A stretch of DNA of 64,000 nucleotides from Parasphingorhabdus marina DSM 22363 (GCF_900128895.1 NZ_FSQW01000001.1:682001-746000), one strand, 5' to 3'. Positions 17,912 through 28,336 are shown, counted from the first letter of the stretch. Program-made: numbers and translations. The notes: generated by a model not told the origin, from the letters alone.

Positions 17912-18498
17912 CTCTGCTCCGTCCGGACCTCCAGATCATTGCCGACAATATCACCCCCGGCAGCCGGGTGCTCGATATCGGTTGCGGTGATGGCGCCCTG
18001 ATGGCCGCACTGCGCGATGACAAGGGCTGCGATGCGCGCGGGCTGGAAATCGATCCCGCCAATGTCGCCGCAGCGGTGGCCAAGGGGCTCAGCGTGGTCC
18101 AGGGCGATGCCGACACCGACCTGACGGCCTATCCCGATGGCAGTTTCGACTATGCCGTGCTCAGCCAGACCTTGCAGACAACCATGCGCCCCGACATGAT
18201 CGTGGAGCAGCTTTTGCGCATCGGGCAGCAGGGCTTTGTCAGTTTCCCCAATTTTGCCCATTGGCGCGTCCGTCTGTCGCTCCTTATCGGCGGCCGCATG
18301 CCGGTCACCCGGCTGTTGCCTGAACGCTGGTATGACACACCCAATATCCACCATGTCACGATTGACGATTTCCGCTCGCTGGTGCGGGAAGAACAGTTGC
18401 AACAGGAAGGCCAGTGGTTTCTCAGCGGGGACACACAAACCGGCCGCGGTCTGGCCAATCTGATGGCCGAACATGCGGTGTTTTTGCTGCGGGGGTGA
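17908..18498 (+). CDS. metW: Methionine biosynthesis protein MetW
   Basis: The 196-residue methyltransferase-fold protein has [14 protein letters not shown] (SAM site), [43 protein letters not shown] and [15 protein letters not shown], all hallmarks of MetW. It works with MetX, which in many proteobacteria needs MetW for full activity. It starts within the metX stop codon (ATGA), so the two are made together. Confidence 0.95.
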   Translation: MTLLRPDLQIIADNITPGSRVLDIGCGDGALMAALRDDKGCDARGLEIDPANVAAAVAKGLSVVQGDADTDLTAYPDGSFDYAVLSQTLQTTMRPDMIVEQLLRIGQQGFVSFPNFAHWRVRLSLLIGGRMPVTRLLPERWYDTPNIHHVTIDDFRSLVREEQLQQEGQWFLSGDTQTGRGLANLMAEHAVFLLRG

Positions 18499-18502
18499 TC
18501 GG

Positions 18503-19015
18503 GTGGAATATGAGCTCGTCTATGATGCCGCTACTGCAGGATTTTCAGGCTGGATGTTTGTCGGAATCGGATTGGTGATCACGGCGGTTTCAGGAACCCT
18601 TTTGTTTTTTCCCAACCTTCGCCAGTATTTTGGAAAAATTCAAAATAGGTTCTTTGGAAACTGGTATTACTGGCTGATTTTTCTCTTCGCCATTTTCTGG
18701 ACAATGACAGCTGGAATCATCACTTGGACCGATAACACGCGAGTTGCAGATGCATCCGAACACAATCGTTGCACGGTGGTTGAAGGAGAAGTTGAAAATT
18801 TTGTTCCAATGCCGAAAAGCGGTCATGCTCGTGAGACATTCACGGTCGAAGAGGTTGATTTCGCATTTTCCGATTACGTTATAACTGGGGGATATAACAA
18901 CACCAGGTCTCATGGTGGATCGATCACAGGGGGTGCGAAAGTACGAATCTGCTATATTGAGGGATTCGACGCCAGTTCTAATCTGATTGCGAGATTGGAA
19001 GTCGCGAAGGAATAA
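18503..19015 (+). CDS. Uncharacterised membrane protein with conserved C-terminal domain
   Basis: A GTG start after GGGGGTGA is the best available. Two membrane helices (residues about 11-32 and 50-72) are followed by a soluble part of about 95 residues with RCTVVEGEVENFVPMPKSGH, FTVEEVDFAFSDY, NNTRSHGGSITGGAKVRICY and LIARLEV. This pattern, a short beta domain with FxPMPxxGH and SHGG motifs, occurs in unnamed proteins of many bacteria; no function is known to me. The gene is clearly AT-richer than metXW and the following permease, suggesting later acquisition. It is not part of methionine synthesis by any visible link. Confidence 0.75.
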   Translation: MEYELVYDAATAGFSGWMFVGIGLVITAVSGTLLFFPNLRQYFGKIQNRFFGNWYYWLIFLFAIFWTMTAGIITWTDNTRVADASEHNRCTVVEGEVENFVPMPKSGHARETFTVEEVDFAFSDYVITGGYNNTRSHGGSITGGAKVRICYIEGFDASSNLIARLEVAKE

Positions 19016-19095
19016 CTGAATCCCCCTGTTCAGCACATTATAACCCTGTATTCTGACAGGCTTGAACATCGGGCTGTTGGCCGAAGGAGCGGAAT

Positions 19096-20889
19096 TTGGA
19101 CTGGGCATCCACCTGGGAACTGGCACAACCCTATGTCGGACTGGCGATTCTTGTCGCCCTGTTCTGGGCCTTTGTCACCGAGAAGCAGGGGCCGGCGGTT
19201 ACTGCGGTCGTCGCGGCAGCGATGATGCTGGTGCTGGGGCTGCTCAGCAGCGATGACCTTTTCGGGGTCTTTTCCAATCCGGCGCCGCTGACGATCGGAG
19301 CGATGTTCATTCTCTCCGGGGCGTTGATGCGGACGGGCGTGATCGAGGCGCTGGCAGGATTCGCAGCCCGGCATGCGGAAGACCGGCCGAAACTCGCGAT
19401 AGGCGGATTTCTGGGCGGGACCTTCGGCGCATCCGCCTTTATCAACAATACACCGGTGGTGATCATCCTGATTCCGATCATGAAGAAAATCGCCGCCGTC
19501 GCCGGTATCGCCGCGAGCAAGCTGCTGATCCCGCTATCCTATATTTCCATTCTCGGCGGCAGTCTCACTCTCTTGGGAACATCCACCAACCTGCTTGTTG
19601 ACGGTGTGGCGCAGCAAAATGGCCAGGCTCCTTTCGGCCTGTTCGAAATCACCACGGTCGGCCTGATTGCCGCCGCGACCGGGATTGTGATGATCGGTAT
19701 ATTGGGACCTTTTCTGCTGCCGGACCGGAAAAGCGGGGGGCTCGCCGACGGGCAGGTCGAAACCCGCTATCTGACAGATATCCGGTTTGAGGACGAAAGC
19801 AGTTTACTGGGCAAAACAGTATCGGCGACCAGGCTTTTCGCTCCATCCGGCGCCACGGTCCTGGGACGCAAGCTGGGAAATGTCGTCGATCGTTCCGACA
19901 TGACTGATCATGTCCTGTCAGGCGGTGACACGCTGGTCGCTTCGGTCACCCAGGAAGAATTGCTGTCGCTCGCCAAGACGCCGGGATTGAAGATTGGATA
20001 TGCGGGTGTGAAACAGCCGGATACGCCGCTCGAGGATGAGCATACGCGGCTGGTCGAACTGGTGATTGGCCCGTCACACCGGTCGGTTGGCAAGTCGCTT
20101 CCCAATCTGCCGTTCCTGTCACGGGTGCCCGCGCGCGTTCTGGGGCTGTCCCGGCCGCGCCATATTGCCGGCCCGCTGCTGTCGTCGGCGCGTATTCGAC
20201 ATGGCGACAGCCTGCTGGTTCAGACGGATGATATCTCGATCGCGACCTTGCAGGAAAATGCCGATCTGGTGCACCTGCAGGAACCCGACGCGCGCGCCTA
20301 TCGTCGCCACCGGGCGCCGATCGCGATCGCGACACTGGCGATCATCATCATCGCAGCGACACTGGGTGTGATTCCCATTGCTGCTCTGGCCATGATCGGC
20401 GTGGCGGTGGTCCTGGTCACCAAGTGCATCGACAGCGAGGAGGCGTGGGGCGCACTGGACGGCAATGTGCTGGTGCTGATTTTCGCCATGCTGGCGGTCG
20501 GAAAGGGGCTGGAAAATGCCGGCACGGTGCAGCTGATCGTCGACACCATCCTGCCGCTGCTGAACATGATGCCGCCGCTGTTGCTGATCATCGCGGTCTA
20601 TTCGCTGACTTCCCTGCTGACCGAGACGGCGACCAATAACGCGGTAGCCGTGATCATGACGCCGCTGGTCATCGGTATCGCCGAGCAGACCGGCGTGGAT
20701 GTCCGGAGTCTGCTGGTGGCGGTCATGTTCGGTGCATCGGCGAGCTTTGCAACACCTGTTGGCTATCAGACCAACACGCTTGTCTACACGTCAGGTGGCT
20801 ATCGCTTCTCCGATTTCGTGTGGATCGGCCTGCCGCTCAACATTGGTGTCGGGCTGGCTGCTTGCCTGGCGATCCATTATGTCTTTTGA
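19096..20889 (+). CDS. SLC13 family anion permease with TrkA-C domains
   Basis: A TTG start is set by GAAGGAG six bases upstream. The 597-residue protein has about 11-12 helices in two halves. The family signature regions are INNTPVVIILIPI in the first half and TETATNNAVAVIMTPLVIG in the second. Between them lie two cytoplasmic TrkA-C-like (RCK_C) domains at about residues 220-295 and 310-385. Such carriers move sulfate, dicarboxylates or citrate with sodium or protons. The substrate is not inferable, although sulfate would fit nearby methionine genes. Confidence 0.88.
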   Translation: MDWASTWELAQPYVGLAILVALFWAFVTEKQGPAVTAVVAAAMMLVLGLLSSDDLFGVFSNPAPLTIGAMFILSGALMRTGVIEALAGFAARHAEDRPKLAIGGFLGGTFGASAFINNTPVVIILIPIMKKIAAVAGIAASKLLIPLSYISILGGSLTLLGTSTNLLVDGVAQQNGQAPFGLFEITTVGLIAAATGIVMIGILGPFLLPDRKSGGLADGQVETRYLTDIRFEDESSLLGKTVSATRLFAPSGATVLGRKLGNVVDRSDMTDHVLSGGDTLVASVTQEELLSLAKTPGLKIGYAGVKQPDTPLEDEHTRLVELVIGPSHRSVGKSLPNLPFLSRVPARVLGLSRPRHIAGPLLSSARIRHGDSLLVQTDDISIATLQENADLVHLQEPDARAYRRHRAPIAIATLAIIIIAATLGVIPIAALAMIGVAVVLVTKCIDSEEAWGALDGNVLVLIFAMLAVGKGLENAGTVQLIVDTILPLLNMMPPLLLIIAVYSLTSLLTETATNNAVAVIMTPLVIGIAEQTGVDVRSLLVAVMFGASASFATPVGYQTNTLVYTSGGYRFSDFVWIGLPLNIGVGLAACLAIHYVF

Positions 20890-20901
20890 TCCGGGGAAGC
20901 C

Positions 20902-21378
20902 TCAGGCCTGATCTGTGTAACCGGCCAGTCGTCCATTGATTACATAATCAAGTATCTCGACAATCTGCGCGGGGGTTTCAGCAACCGCCAGAGCTGCGGC
21001 ATCGACCTCCTTGAGCGGGTGCACGATATCCGGTCCGTGATTAATGATCAGCGGTTTGCCGAGGGCGGCAGCATAGCCGGCATCAAAGGCAGCGTTCCAC
21101 TGTTTGTACTTGTCGCCGAAGCGAACCACGACAATATCCGCTTCCTTGAGCAAGGTGGATGTCCGGATCGCATTTAGCTGGGCACCCTTGCGATCATGCC
21201 AGAATTTTTGATCCTCGGCGCCCAATATGGTGACCCCGCAATCATCAGAGGCGGGATGGTCTGTCACCGGTGCAGAGAAGCGGACCGGCAGGCCTTTTGC
21301 GGCCGCGCCTTCGGCAATTTCCTGACGCCAGTTGGTGTGGATTTCTCCCGAAAGATAAACGGACCAGATATCGGGCAT
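20902..21378 (-). CDS. YtoQ family protein
   Basis: The 158-residue protein matches the YtoQ pattern: WSVYLSGEIHTNWRQEI, FSAPVTDHPASDDCG, DQKFWHDRKGAQLNAIRT, DIVVVRFGDKYKQWNAAFDAGYAAALGKP and INHGPDIVHPLKEVDAAA. It is predicted to adopt a nucleoside-deoxyribosyltransferase-like fold, but its reaction is unknown. It follows prfC by 11 bases on the same strand and so is probably co-transcribed with it. Confidence 0.88.
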   Translation of the reverse strand: MPDIWSVYLSGEIHTNWRQEIAEGAAAKGLPVRFSAPVTDHPASDDCGVTILGAEDQKFWHDRKGAQLNAIRTSTLLKEADIVVVRFGDKYKQWNAAFDAGYAAALGKPLIINHGPDIVHPLKEVDAAALAVAETPAQIVEILDYVINGRLAGYTDQA

Positions 21379-21389
21379 GCTGATGTCTC

Positions 21390-22964
21390 CTATCGTTCGC
21401 GCGTTGCGCTGAAGGTGATTTCGGGATTGCGTTCTTCCTGATAACCGACATCCCAGGCCGATTTGGCGAGAAAGACCAGATTGTCATCCCGGTCGCGGGC
21501 GAGGCTGGTCTGGTTGATATTGGCAAAAGCATTCAGGATTTCGTCGCTGCCATTGATCCAGCGTGCAGTCTCGAATGGCGCGGCTTCGAGCGATGCCTCG
21601 ACCTTGTATTCGGCGGACAGGCGGGAGATCAGCACGTCGAGCTGCAGCTGGCCGACGACGCCGATAATCCAGTTGGCACCAATTTCCGGATAGAAGACCT
21701 GCACCACGCCCTCTTCGCTGAGGTCGTCGAGCGCCTTGCGCAATTTCTTCGTCTGGGTCGGATCCTTCAGGATCACGCGCCGCAGAATCTCCGGTGCGAA
21801 ATTGGGTAACCCGGTAATTCGCACCTGATTTTTTTCGGACAGCGTATCGCCAACGCGCAGCGTCCCGTGATTGGGAATACCGATAATGTCACCGGGCAGG
21901 GCGGTGTCGGCAATTTCCCGGTCCTGTGCGAAAAACAGGATGGGAGAATGAATGGCGATCGGTTTGCCCAGTGCCGACGGGATCAGTTTCATGCCGCGTT
22001 TGAATTCTCCCGAGCACAGCCGCATGAAGGCAATGCGGTCGCGGTGCTGGGGATCCATGTTCGCCTGGATCTTGAACACAAAACCGGTCACATCGCTGCT
22101 GTCCGGCTGTATCGGGTCGGGCTCGGCGGGCTGTGGTCGGGGTGGCGGCGCATGTTCGGCGATCGCCTCGATCAGTTCCTCGACGCCAAATTGTTTCAGC
22201 GCTGATCCGAAAAAGACCGGAGTCAGGTCACCGTTGCGATAGGCTTCGAGATCGAAGCTGGCATAGCCACCTTGCGCCAGTTCGCCCTCTTCGGTCAGCC
22301 GGGTCAGCGCTTCCGGGCTCAAAACTTCCTCCAGTTTCGGATCGTCGAGCCCGGTAAATTGCTGTGCCTTGCCGTCATAATTTTTGCTGTCGCCTTCCGG
22401 CTGGTGCAGCTGGTTGCGAGTGAGGTCGTAAATGCCTTCAAACTGCCCGCCCATGCCGGTCGGCCAGCTCATCGGACAGACGTCGAGGGCGAGCTTGTCG
22501 GCGACCTCATCGAGCAATTCGAAAGGATCGCGGCCTTCGCGGTCGACCTTGTTGACGAAGGTGATGATCGGCACGCTGCGCAGGCGACAGACTTCGAAAA
22601 GCTTGAGCGTCTGGGACTCGATCCCGCTTGCCGCATCAATCACCATGATCGCACTGTCGACGGCAGTCAGCGTGCGATAGGTGTCTTCCGAAAAATCTTC
22701 ATGGCCCGGCGTGTCGAGCAGATTGAAGGTTATGCCGTTCCGCTCAAAGGTCATCACCGAGCTGGTCACCGAAATGCCGCGCTGCTGCTCGATCTTCATC
22801 CAGTCAGACCGCGCCCGCCGGTTGTCGCCGCGCGCCTTGACCTCGCCGGCGAGATGGATCGCACCGCCTTTGAGCAACAGTTTTTCGGTCAGCGTCGTTT
22901 TACCGGCATCCGGGTGGGAGATGATGGCAAAGGTGCGGCGGGGGTTTCTGGAATTATCGGTCAT
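21390..22964 (-). CDS. prfC: Peptide chain release factor 3
   Basis: The 524-residue translational GTPase has G1 SHPDAGKTTLTEKLL, RGISVTSSVM (G2), DTPGHEDFSEDTYR (G3), NKVDREGRD (G4) and the RF3-specific C-terminal domain (VVGQLQLDVL). It recycles RF1 and RF2 from the ribosome using GTP. Length and domain order are normal for the family. It lies downstream of an epimerase-like gene with a 36-base gap. Confidence 0.95.
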   Translation of the reverse strand: MTDNSRNPRRTFAIISHPDAGKTTLTEKLLLKGGAIHLAGEVKARGDNRRARSDWMKIEQQRGISVTSSVMTFERNGITFNLLDTPGHEDFSEDTYRTLTAVDSAIMVIDAASGIESQTLKLFEVCRLRSVPIITFVNKVDREGRDPFELLDEVADKLALDVCPMSWPTGMGGQFEGIYDLTRNQLHQPEGDSKNYDGKAQQFTGLDDPKLEEVLSPEALTRLTEEGELAQGGYASFDLEAYRNGDLTPVFFGSALKQFGVEELIEAIAEHAPPPRPQPAEPDPIQPDSSDVTGFVFKIQANMDPQHRDRIAFMRLCSGEFKRGMKLIPSALGKPIAIHSPILFFAQDREIADTALPGDIIGIPNHGTLRVGDTLSEKNQVRITGLPNFAPEILRRVILKDPTQTKKLRKALDDLSEEGVVQVFYPEIGANWIIGVVGQLQLDVLISRLSAEYKVEASLEAAPFETARWINGSDEILNAFANINQTSLARDRDDNLVFLAKSAWDVGYQEERNPEITFSATRER

Positions 22965-23000
22965 GACTGGAACCCGGCAATAGGGAAAACGGGCGGGAGA

Positions 23001-23912
23001 TCAACCCGGCTTTCCATTTTCCCGCAGCCCGACGTACATGTGGAACGAGCGGGACTCGCCCGGCGCCAGTGTCATCATCCCCGGCTTGTCGGTAAAATCC
23101 CCGTCATAACCGGCCGGATCTGCCATCCCGGCCCAGGGCTCGATACACAGATAGCGGGCGCCGGGAATCTGCCAGATACCCAGCCAGGGCGTATCGGGAA
23201 AGGCGATGTCGAGCCGGGTCTGCCCCGGCACCCCCCAGGTCAGCTGGCGGCTGGCCAGATCATCCCAGATGATCGCGTCTTCCTCGAAAAGGGCATATTC
23301 CGGACGCAGCGTCCGGCCCCTCACAGGCGAGGGCCGCGGAGCCGGGGCGATCAGTCCGGGCTCCACCCCAATTCGCCGGATCGGTGCCGGTTCGGCTTTC
23401 TCAAAATGGATCTCATGTTCCCCTGCCGCGCCGCCAAAGGGGAGGGGCCAGGCAAAGGCGGGATGAAAACCGAAGCTGAACGGCATGTCCCGGTCGTCCT
23501 GGTTGGCCACCGTTGCGGTTTTCCGCAATTCTGCGCCCTTCAGTTCAAAGGCCATGTCGAGCCGGAATTCGAAAGGATATTGGGCGCGTGTTGTCGCATT
23601 GGCGCACAGGGAAAACGTCGCCCTGCCGTCCGCGCTTTGGGTCAGTTCAAATTGCTGTCGCCGGGCAAAGCCATGTTTCTCCATCGCATATTCCCGGCCC
23701 TCTAGCCGGTAACGATCATGGCGCAGCCGTCCGACAATCGGGAATAGCAAAGGCGCCCGGCCGGTCCAGTAAGCCGGATCAGCATCGGTCATCAGCTCGC
23801 GATCCTGCATGTCGCGCAAAGACCAGAGCTCGGCCCCCAGCGGATGGATCGCAGCCCGAAGGCCGTCCGATGCTATGCTGACGAGATCCGGCGGGACCGG
23901 ACCGTCACCCAC
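23001..23912 (-). CDS. Aldose 1-epimerase family protein (LacX-like)
   Basis: The GTG reading [10 protein letters not shown] is chosen, with GGAG nine bases upstream and an 8-base overlap with the pheT stop. The 303-residue beta-sandwich protein contains RAAIHPLGAELWSLRD, GRAPLLFPIVGRL, KHGFARRQQFEL (His), FGFHPAFAWPLP (His) and CIEPWAGMADP. This is the galactose-mutarotase-like family of the LacX or YihR/YeaD type. It probably interconverts anomers of a hexose or phosphosugar; the substrate is unknown. Coupling to pheST is probably read-through without functional meaning. Confidence 0.85.
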   Translation of the reverse strand: MGDGPVPPDLVSIASDGLRAAIHPLGAELWSLRDMQDRELMTDADPAYWTGRAPLLFPIVGRLRHDRYRLEGREYAMEKHGFARRQQFELTQSADGRATFSLCANATTRAQYPFEFRLDMAFELKGAELRKTATVANQDDRDMPFSFGFHPAFAWPLPFGGAAGEHEIHFEKAEPAPIRRIGVEPGLIAPAPRPSPVRGRTLRPEYALFEEDAIIWDDLASRQLTWGVPGQTRLDIAFPDTPWLGIWQIPGARYLCIEPWAGMADPAGYDGDFTDKPGMMTLAPGESRSFHMYVGLRENGKPG

Positions 23913-26277
23913 GCAATTCCGCTCCCAGCTTGGACGCGCTCGCGACAACTTTGTCCGTCAGAGCTTTCAGATCCTCTTCCGTCAGCGTCGCTTCCGTCGG
24001 CTGCAGGGTCACGTCCACCGCGAGCGATTTCTTGCCTTCGCCGAGCGATTCACCCTCGAACAGGTCGAAAACCCGCGCATCGGTGATCAGTTTTTTGTCT
24101 GCACCCTTCACGGCCCGGACCAGATCATTGGCTGCCAGATCCGCGTCGACGATGAAAGCGAAGTCGCGGCTGACGGCTTGCAAGGCCGGCGGGGCGAACG
24201 CGTCGCGCATATGACCGGATTTCTTTTTGACCGGAATCGCATCCAGGAAGATTTCAGCCGCCACGGCACCGCCTTTCAATCCCAGCGCCTTCGTGACATT
24301 CGGGTGAAGGGCACCATAGGCCGCCAGGATCTTCTTGGGCCCCAGACGCAGTGTGGCAGACTGACCGGGATGGTAATGGTCCCCAGCCTCCCCGAAATCC
24401 ATCAGCTTGCCCACCGGTGCGCCGGCGGCCAGCAGAATCTCGAGCACATGGGCCTTGGCATCATAGGCATCGAATTTCGTTGCGGCCCCATTTTGCCAGC
24501 TACGCGGCTGGCCGGCTCCGGCGAGGATCAGGCCGATGGTCGGATGTTCGGTCGATTCCAGATAGCGGCGACCGACTTCAAACAGGCGAATCGACGACGC
24601 GCCGCGATCGGCATTGCGCTGAGCCGCGGCGATCAGGCCGGGCAGTAGCGATGGACGCATGACCTTCAGGTCTTCCGAAATCGGATTGGCCAGCGACCAT
24701 GTCCCGCCGCCAAAGGGTGCGGCTTCCTTCTCCGAAATGAAGCTCCAGGTCACGGTCTCGTTGAGCCCGCTGGCGGCTGCAGCCCGGCGAGCTTTGCGTT
24801 CGGCCAGCTGTTCGGGTGAGGCAGTCGGTTTGGCGACACCGGCCTGGCGCGGCAAAGGTGTCGAGGGAATCGCATCCAGACCTTCGATCCGGATCACTTC
24901 CTCGACCAGATCCTGCCAGCCATGCACATCCCGGCGCCATGTCGGCACCGTGACCTGCCAGGTACCATCGACGCTGAATCCAAGTGCTTCCAGAATCTCT
25001 TTCTGCCGGTCTTCGGTCACATCAACGCCGCCGAGCAAGAGGCATTTTGCGGGATCATAAGCGATGCTGCGCTGACTGGTCGGCGGCGTACCGGCGCGCG
25101 TAACCTCGCTGGCACTGCCGCCGCAAAGGTCGAGCACGAGCCGCGTGGCAATATCGATCCCGTCGTCGAGAAAGGCCGGATCAACGCCGCGCTCAAAGCG
25201 CTGACGGGCGTCGCTGGTCAGCATTAGTTTCTGGCCGGTCCGCGCAATATTCTCGGGCGTGAAATAGGCACATTCTATCAGCACTTCGGTCGTGGATTCT
25301 TCCGAACCGGTTTCGGCGCCGCCCATGATGCCGCCAATATCATGCGCACCACTCGCGTCGGCAATCACGGTCATGGTCTGGTCGAGGACATATTCCTTGT
25401 CGTTGAGCGCAACCAGCTTTTCGCCATCGACAGCTTTGCGGGCAACGAGACCGCCGTTCAGCTTGCTGACGTCATAGACATGCAGCGGCCGGCCATGGTC
25501 GAGCATGACATAATTGGTAATGTCGACCAGGGCGTTGATCGGTTTCTGGCCTGCCGATTTCAGCCGGGCCTGCATCCAGTCGGGCGAGGCGCCATTGGTC
25601 AGACCGCTGACCGTGCAACCATAGAAGGCGGGACAGCCGTCGGGATCTTCAGTCCTGACGTCCGGACCCGCACCGGATCGTTCCGGGGCAGTGCCGTCCA
25701 GCGGAATGAGTTTGCCCAGACCTGCAGCCGCCAGATCGCGCGCCACGCCGCGCACACCCATGCAGTCCTGCCGGTTGGGCGTGATCGCGATATCAATCAC
25801 CGGATCATCGAGATTCGCATAATCCGCATAGCTCTGGCCAACGGCGTCCGCCGCCGTGGCGTCGAGCTCGATAATCCCGTCATGATCATCACCCAGCTCC
25901 AGTTCGCGCGCACTGCACATCATGCCGAAACTTTCGACATCCCGGATCTTCGCCGGTTTCAGCGTGAAATCACTGCCGGGGATATAGGTGCCCGGCGGTC
26001 CGAATACGCCGACCATGTCCTTTTTCGCATTGGGCGCGCCGCACACCACCTGCCACGGTTCATCGCTGCCATCGTCAACCTTGAGCAGTTGCAGCTTGTC
26101 GGCATTGGGATGCGGCCCGGCTTCGATGACCTTCGCGACGCGGAACGGGCGCAGCGCGTCTGCCGGATTCTCGAGCCCTTCGAGTTCCAGGCCGATATCG
26201 GTCAGTTTTTCGGTAATTTCGGTGAGGCTCGCGTCCGTCTCGAGATGCGCCTTGAGCCAGCTCAAAGAGAATTTCAT
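23905..26277 (-). CDS. pheT: Phenylalanine-tRNA ligase beta subunit
   Basis: The 790-residue subunit shows the N-terminal tRNA-binding EMAP-like domain ([21 protein letters not shown]), the B3/B4 editing region ([14 protein letters not shown]), the B5 domain, the catalytic-like core ([13 protein letters not shown]) and a C-terminal ferredoxin-like anticodon-binding domain (residues about 700-790, [16 protein letters not shown]). It charges tRNA-Phe as an alpha2beta2 enzyme with PheS. It overlaps pheS by four bases. Confidence 0.97.
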   Translation of the reverse strand: MKFSLSWLKAHLETDASLTEITEKLTDIGLELEGLENPADALRPFRVAKVIEAGPHPNADKLQLLKVDDGSDEPWQVVCGAPNAKKDMVGVFGPPGTYIPGSDFTLKPAKIRDVESFGMMCSARELELGDDHDGIIELDATAADAVGQSYADYANLDDPVIDIAITPNRQDCMGVRGVARDLAAAGLGKLIPLDGTAPERSGAGPDVRTEDPDGCPAFYGCTVSGLTNGASPDWMQARLKSAGQKPINALVDITNYVMLDHGRPLHVYDVSKLNGGLVARKAVDGEKLVALNDKEYVLDQTMTVIADASGAHDIGGIMGGAETGSEESTTEVLIECAYFTPENIARTGQKLMLTSDARQRFERGVDPAFLDDGIDIATRLVLDLCGGSASEVTRAGTPPTSQRSIAYDPAKCLLLGGVDVTEDRQKEILEALGFSVDGTWQVTVPTWRRDVHGWQDLVEEVIRIEGLDAIPSTPLPRQAGVAKPTASPEQLAERKARRAAAASGLNETVTWSFISEKEAAPFGGGTWSLANPISEDLKVMRPSLLPGLIAAAQRNADRGASSIRLFEVGRRYLESTEHPTIGLILAGAGQPRSWQNGAATKFDAYDAKAHVLEILLAAGAPVGKLMDFGEAGDHYHPGQSATLRLGPKKILAAYGALHPNVTKALGLKGGAVAAEIFLDAIPVKKKSGHMRDAFAPPALQAVSRDFAFIVDADLAANDLVRAVKGADKKLITDARVFDLFEGESLGEGKKSLAVDVTLQPTEATLTEEDLKALTDKVVASASKLGAELRG

Positions 26278-27389
26278 GCGCCTACTCCCCCGCTCAGCGT
26301 CGGGACATCAAGCGCATCAAATCCATAATGTTCGATCCAGCGCAGGTCGCCATCGAAAAAGGCGCGCAGGTCGTCCATGCCATATTTCAGCATGGCCAGC
26401 CGGTCGATCCCGCAGCCAAAGGCGAACCCCTGCCAGACATCCGGATCCAGTCCGCAATTGCGGATAACATTCGGGTGGACCATGCCGGAGCCCAAAATCT
26501 CCATCCATCCGCCTTCATTGCTGCGCGCGTCACCGCCGATGATGCGCCGGCCCTGTTCCACCGAGAAGCCCACATCCACTTCGGCGGATGGCTCGGTGAA
26601 CGGGAAATAGCTGGGCCGCAGCCGCAGTTCGATATCATCCCGTTCGAAAAAGGCGCGGACGAAGGTTTCCAGCGTCCATTTCAGATGCCCCATGTGAATG
26701 TTCCGGTCGATGACCAGACCCTCGACCTGATGAAACATCGGCGTGTGCGTGGCATCGCTGTCTGACCGGTAGGTCCGGCCAGGCGCGATGATGTAGATCG
26801 GCTCGCCATCGCCGCCGGTCCGCTCGGCAACATCCATCATTGTCCGGATCTGCACTGGCGATGTGTGGGTGCGCAGCAGCTTCGGCATGCCCTTGTCATC
26901 CGTCTGCGGGAAATAAAATGTGTCATGCATCGCACGCGCCGGATGGGTGTCCGGAATGTTCAGCGCGGTGAAATTGTGCCAGTCATCTTCGATCTCGGGG
27001 CCCGTGGCGACCGAGAAGCCCAGATCGGCGAAGATTTCCGCCAGTTCGTCCATCACCTGGCTGACCGGATGCACGCTGCCTGCCGGCCTGGCCGGAGGCG
27101 GCAAGGTCAGGTCGAGCGTTTCGGTGGCCAGTTTCGCATTGAGCGCTTCGCTTTCGATCGCGTCTTTGCGGGCGGCAATCGCGTCGGCGACCGCCTGCCG
27201 TGCGCCATTGATTTTGGGACCCTCGCTCTGCCGTTCTTCCGGTGTCATCTTGCCCAGAGTTTTCAGGAGTAGCGAAATCTCCCCCTTCTTGCCGAGTGCC
27301 GCCACGCGGACGGCTTCCAGCGCATCGCCATCTGCCGCGGCTGCGACCTGCGTCAGATATGTATCCTTGATTGTTTCAATATCACTCAT
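26274..27389 (-). CDS. pheS: Phenylalanine-tRNA ligase alpha subunit
   Basis: The 371-residue class II synthetase has motif 2 ([17 protein letters not shown]) and motif 3 ([21 protein letters not shown]), with the coiled-coil N-terminal tRNA-binding region (residues 1-100). It catalyses phenylalanyl adenylate formation and tRNA charging. A REP-like pair and the rplT terminator lie just upstream; no tRNA-Phe leader peptide or attenuator was recognised. Confidence 0.97.
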   Translation of the reverse strand: MSDIETIKDTYLTQVAAAADGDALEAVRVAALGKKGEISLLLKTLGKMTPEERQSEGPKINGARQAVADAIAARKDAIESEALNAKLATETLDLTLPPPARPAGSVHPVSQVMDELAEIFADLGFSVATGPEIEDDWHNFTALNIPDTHPARAMHDTFYFPQTDDKGMPKLLRTHTSPVQIRTMMDVAERTGGDGEPIYIIAPGRTYRSDSDATHTPMFHQVEGLVIDRNIHMGHLKWTLETFVRAFFERDDIELRLRPSYFPFTEPSAEVDVGFSVEQGRRIIGGDARSNEGGWMEILGSGMVHPNVIRNCGLDPDVWQGFAFGCGIDRLAMLKYGMDDLRAFFDGDLRWIEHYGFDALDVPTLSGGVGA

Positions 27390-27415
27390 GATTCACCCAA
27401 CCCCGTCGCATCATC

Positions 27416-27506
27416 GTCATGCTGAACCTGTTTCAGCATCCATCTAGCCGCTTGCAGCCTCCTATCAAGGAGAAATGGACCCTGAAGCAAGTTCAGGGTG
27501 ACAAGT
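27416..27506. repeat. Pair of inverted REP-like palindromic units
   Basis: Unit 1 contains GCTGAA-CCTGT-TTCAGC (27421-27437). Unit 2 is CCCTGAA-GCAAG-TTCAGGG (27480-27498). Reverse-complemented, unit 2 reads CTGAACTTGCTTCAG, 13 of 15 bases identical to CTGAACCTGTTTCAG in unit 1, and flanking GTCA/TCCAT bases also match. They are therefore two copies of one element in opposite orientation, about 40 bases apart, in the pheS-rplT gap. Such elements are dispersed in sphingomonad genomes in my experience. Confidence 0.75.
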
Positions 27507-27532
27507 GATCGCATGTTTCCTTTCCCCAAAAC

Positions 27533-27569
27533 AAAAAAGCGCCGAGAGATTGCTCTCCGGCGCTTTTTT
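27533..27569 (-). terminator. Rho-independent terminator of the rpmI-rplT operon
   Basis: AAAAAAGCGCCG-AGAG and CTCT-C-CGGCGCTTTTTT form a strong GC stem with one bulged base and a short loop, flanked by A6 and T6. It lies 16 bases past the rplT stop codon and may also stop transcription from the other direction. Confidence 0.92.
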
Positions 27570-27585
27570 CAAATAATGAAAACGC

Positions 27586-27948
27586 TCAGGCTTTCGCCAG
27601 TGCGTCCTGCGCCTGTTTGATGACGCCTTTAAACACTTCCGGTTCGTTCATCGCCAGATCGGCCATGACCTTGCGGTCGAGCTCGATGCCGGCCAGCTTG
27701 GTGCCGTGGATGAAATTGCCGTAGGTCATGCCTTCCTGGCGGACAGCGGCGTTGATTCGCTGGATCCAGATCGCGCGGAATGCCCGCTTTTTGACCTTGC
27801 GGTCGCGATAGGCATATTGCCCGGCTTTCTCGACAGCCTGCCGAGCGATGCGGATCGTGTTCTTGCGGCGGCCATAATAGCCTTTTGCCTGATCCAGTAA
27901 TCTCTTATGCTTTGTACGAGTGGTCGTACCCCGTTTTACACGTGCCAT
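27586..27948 (-). CDS. rplT: 50S ribosomal protein L20
   Basis: The 120-residue basic protein begins [20 protein letters not shown] and continues with [23 protein letters not shown] and [12 protein letters not shown], the unmistakable L20 sequence. It binds 23S rRNA early in assembly of the large subunit. It forms an operon with rpmI (40-base gap). infC, which precedes rpmI in many bacteria, is not adjacent here. Confidence 0.99.
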   Translation of the reverse strand: MARVKRGTTTRTKHKRLLDQAKGYYGRRKNTIRIARQAVEKAGQYAYRDRKVKKRAFRAIWIQRINAAVRQEGMTYGNFIHGTKLAGIELDRKVMADLAMNEPEVFKGVIKQAQDALAKA

Positions 27949-27988
27949 TTTCTATATATCCTTGAATTCTGAAATGTCGCGAGAGCTC

Positions 27989-28189
27989 TTACAGCCCGTA
28001 TGGCGCCCATTTTTTCACTGTCCGCGCATCCGCATCACACAATTTCTTGGTGCCGCGATTTTGACGGATATATTTGCTGTTATGGCTGATCAAACGGTGG
28101 CGTTTGCCGGCTACGCCGTGCTTTACCTTGCCGTTTGCGGTGATCTTGAAGCGTTTCTTCACACCGCTTTTGGTCTTCAACTTGGGCAT
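27989..28189 (-). CDS. rpmI: 50S ribosomal protein L35
   Basis: The 66-residue basic protein [15 protein letters not shown] ending in KWAPYGL is L35. AAGGAG sits six bases before the ATG. A small GTCCG-TTA-CGGAC inverted repeat (28210-28222) in the leader precedes the ribosome binding site and might act in autogenous control, which is not established here. Confidence 0.99.
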   Translation of the reverse strand: MPKLKTKSGVKKRFKITANGKVKHGVAGKRHRLISHNSKYIRQNRGTKKLCDADARTVKKWAPYGL

Positions 28190-28336
28190 TTTGGTCTCCT
28201 TGTCTTGAGTCCGTTACGGACGAACATGGCAGCCCACACTGGCCAGAACGTCACATCGGAAAGGGCGCAGTAGCAGGATTCGGCAGGATTGCAAGCAAAG
28301 AGTGGCCTCGTTGACGATGCGCAATATCTGCGATAA

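Noticed and set aside
22272-23705. Long plus-strand open frame of 477 codons
   Set aside because: It is antisense to prfC and the epimerase gene, with a composition typical of shadow frames in GC-rich DNA.
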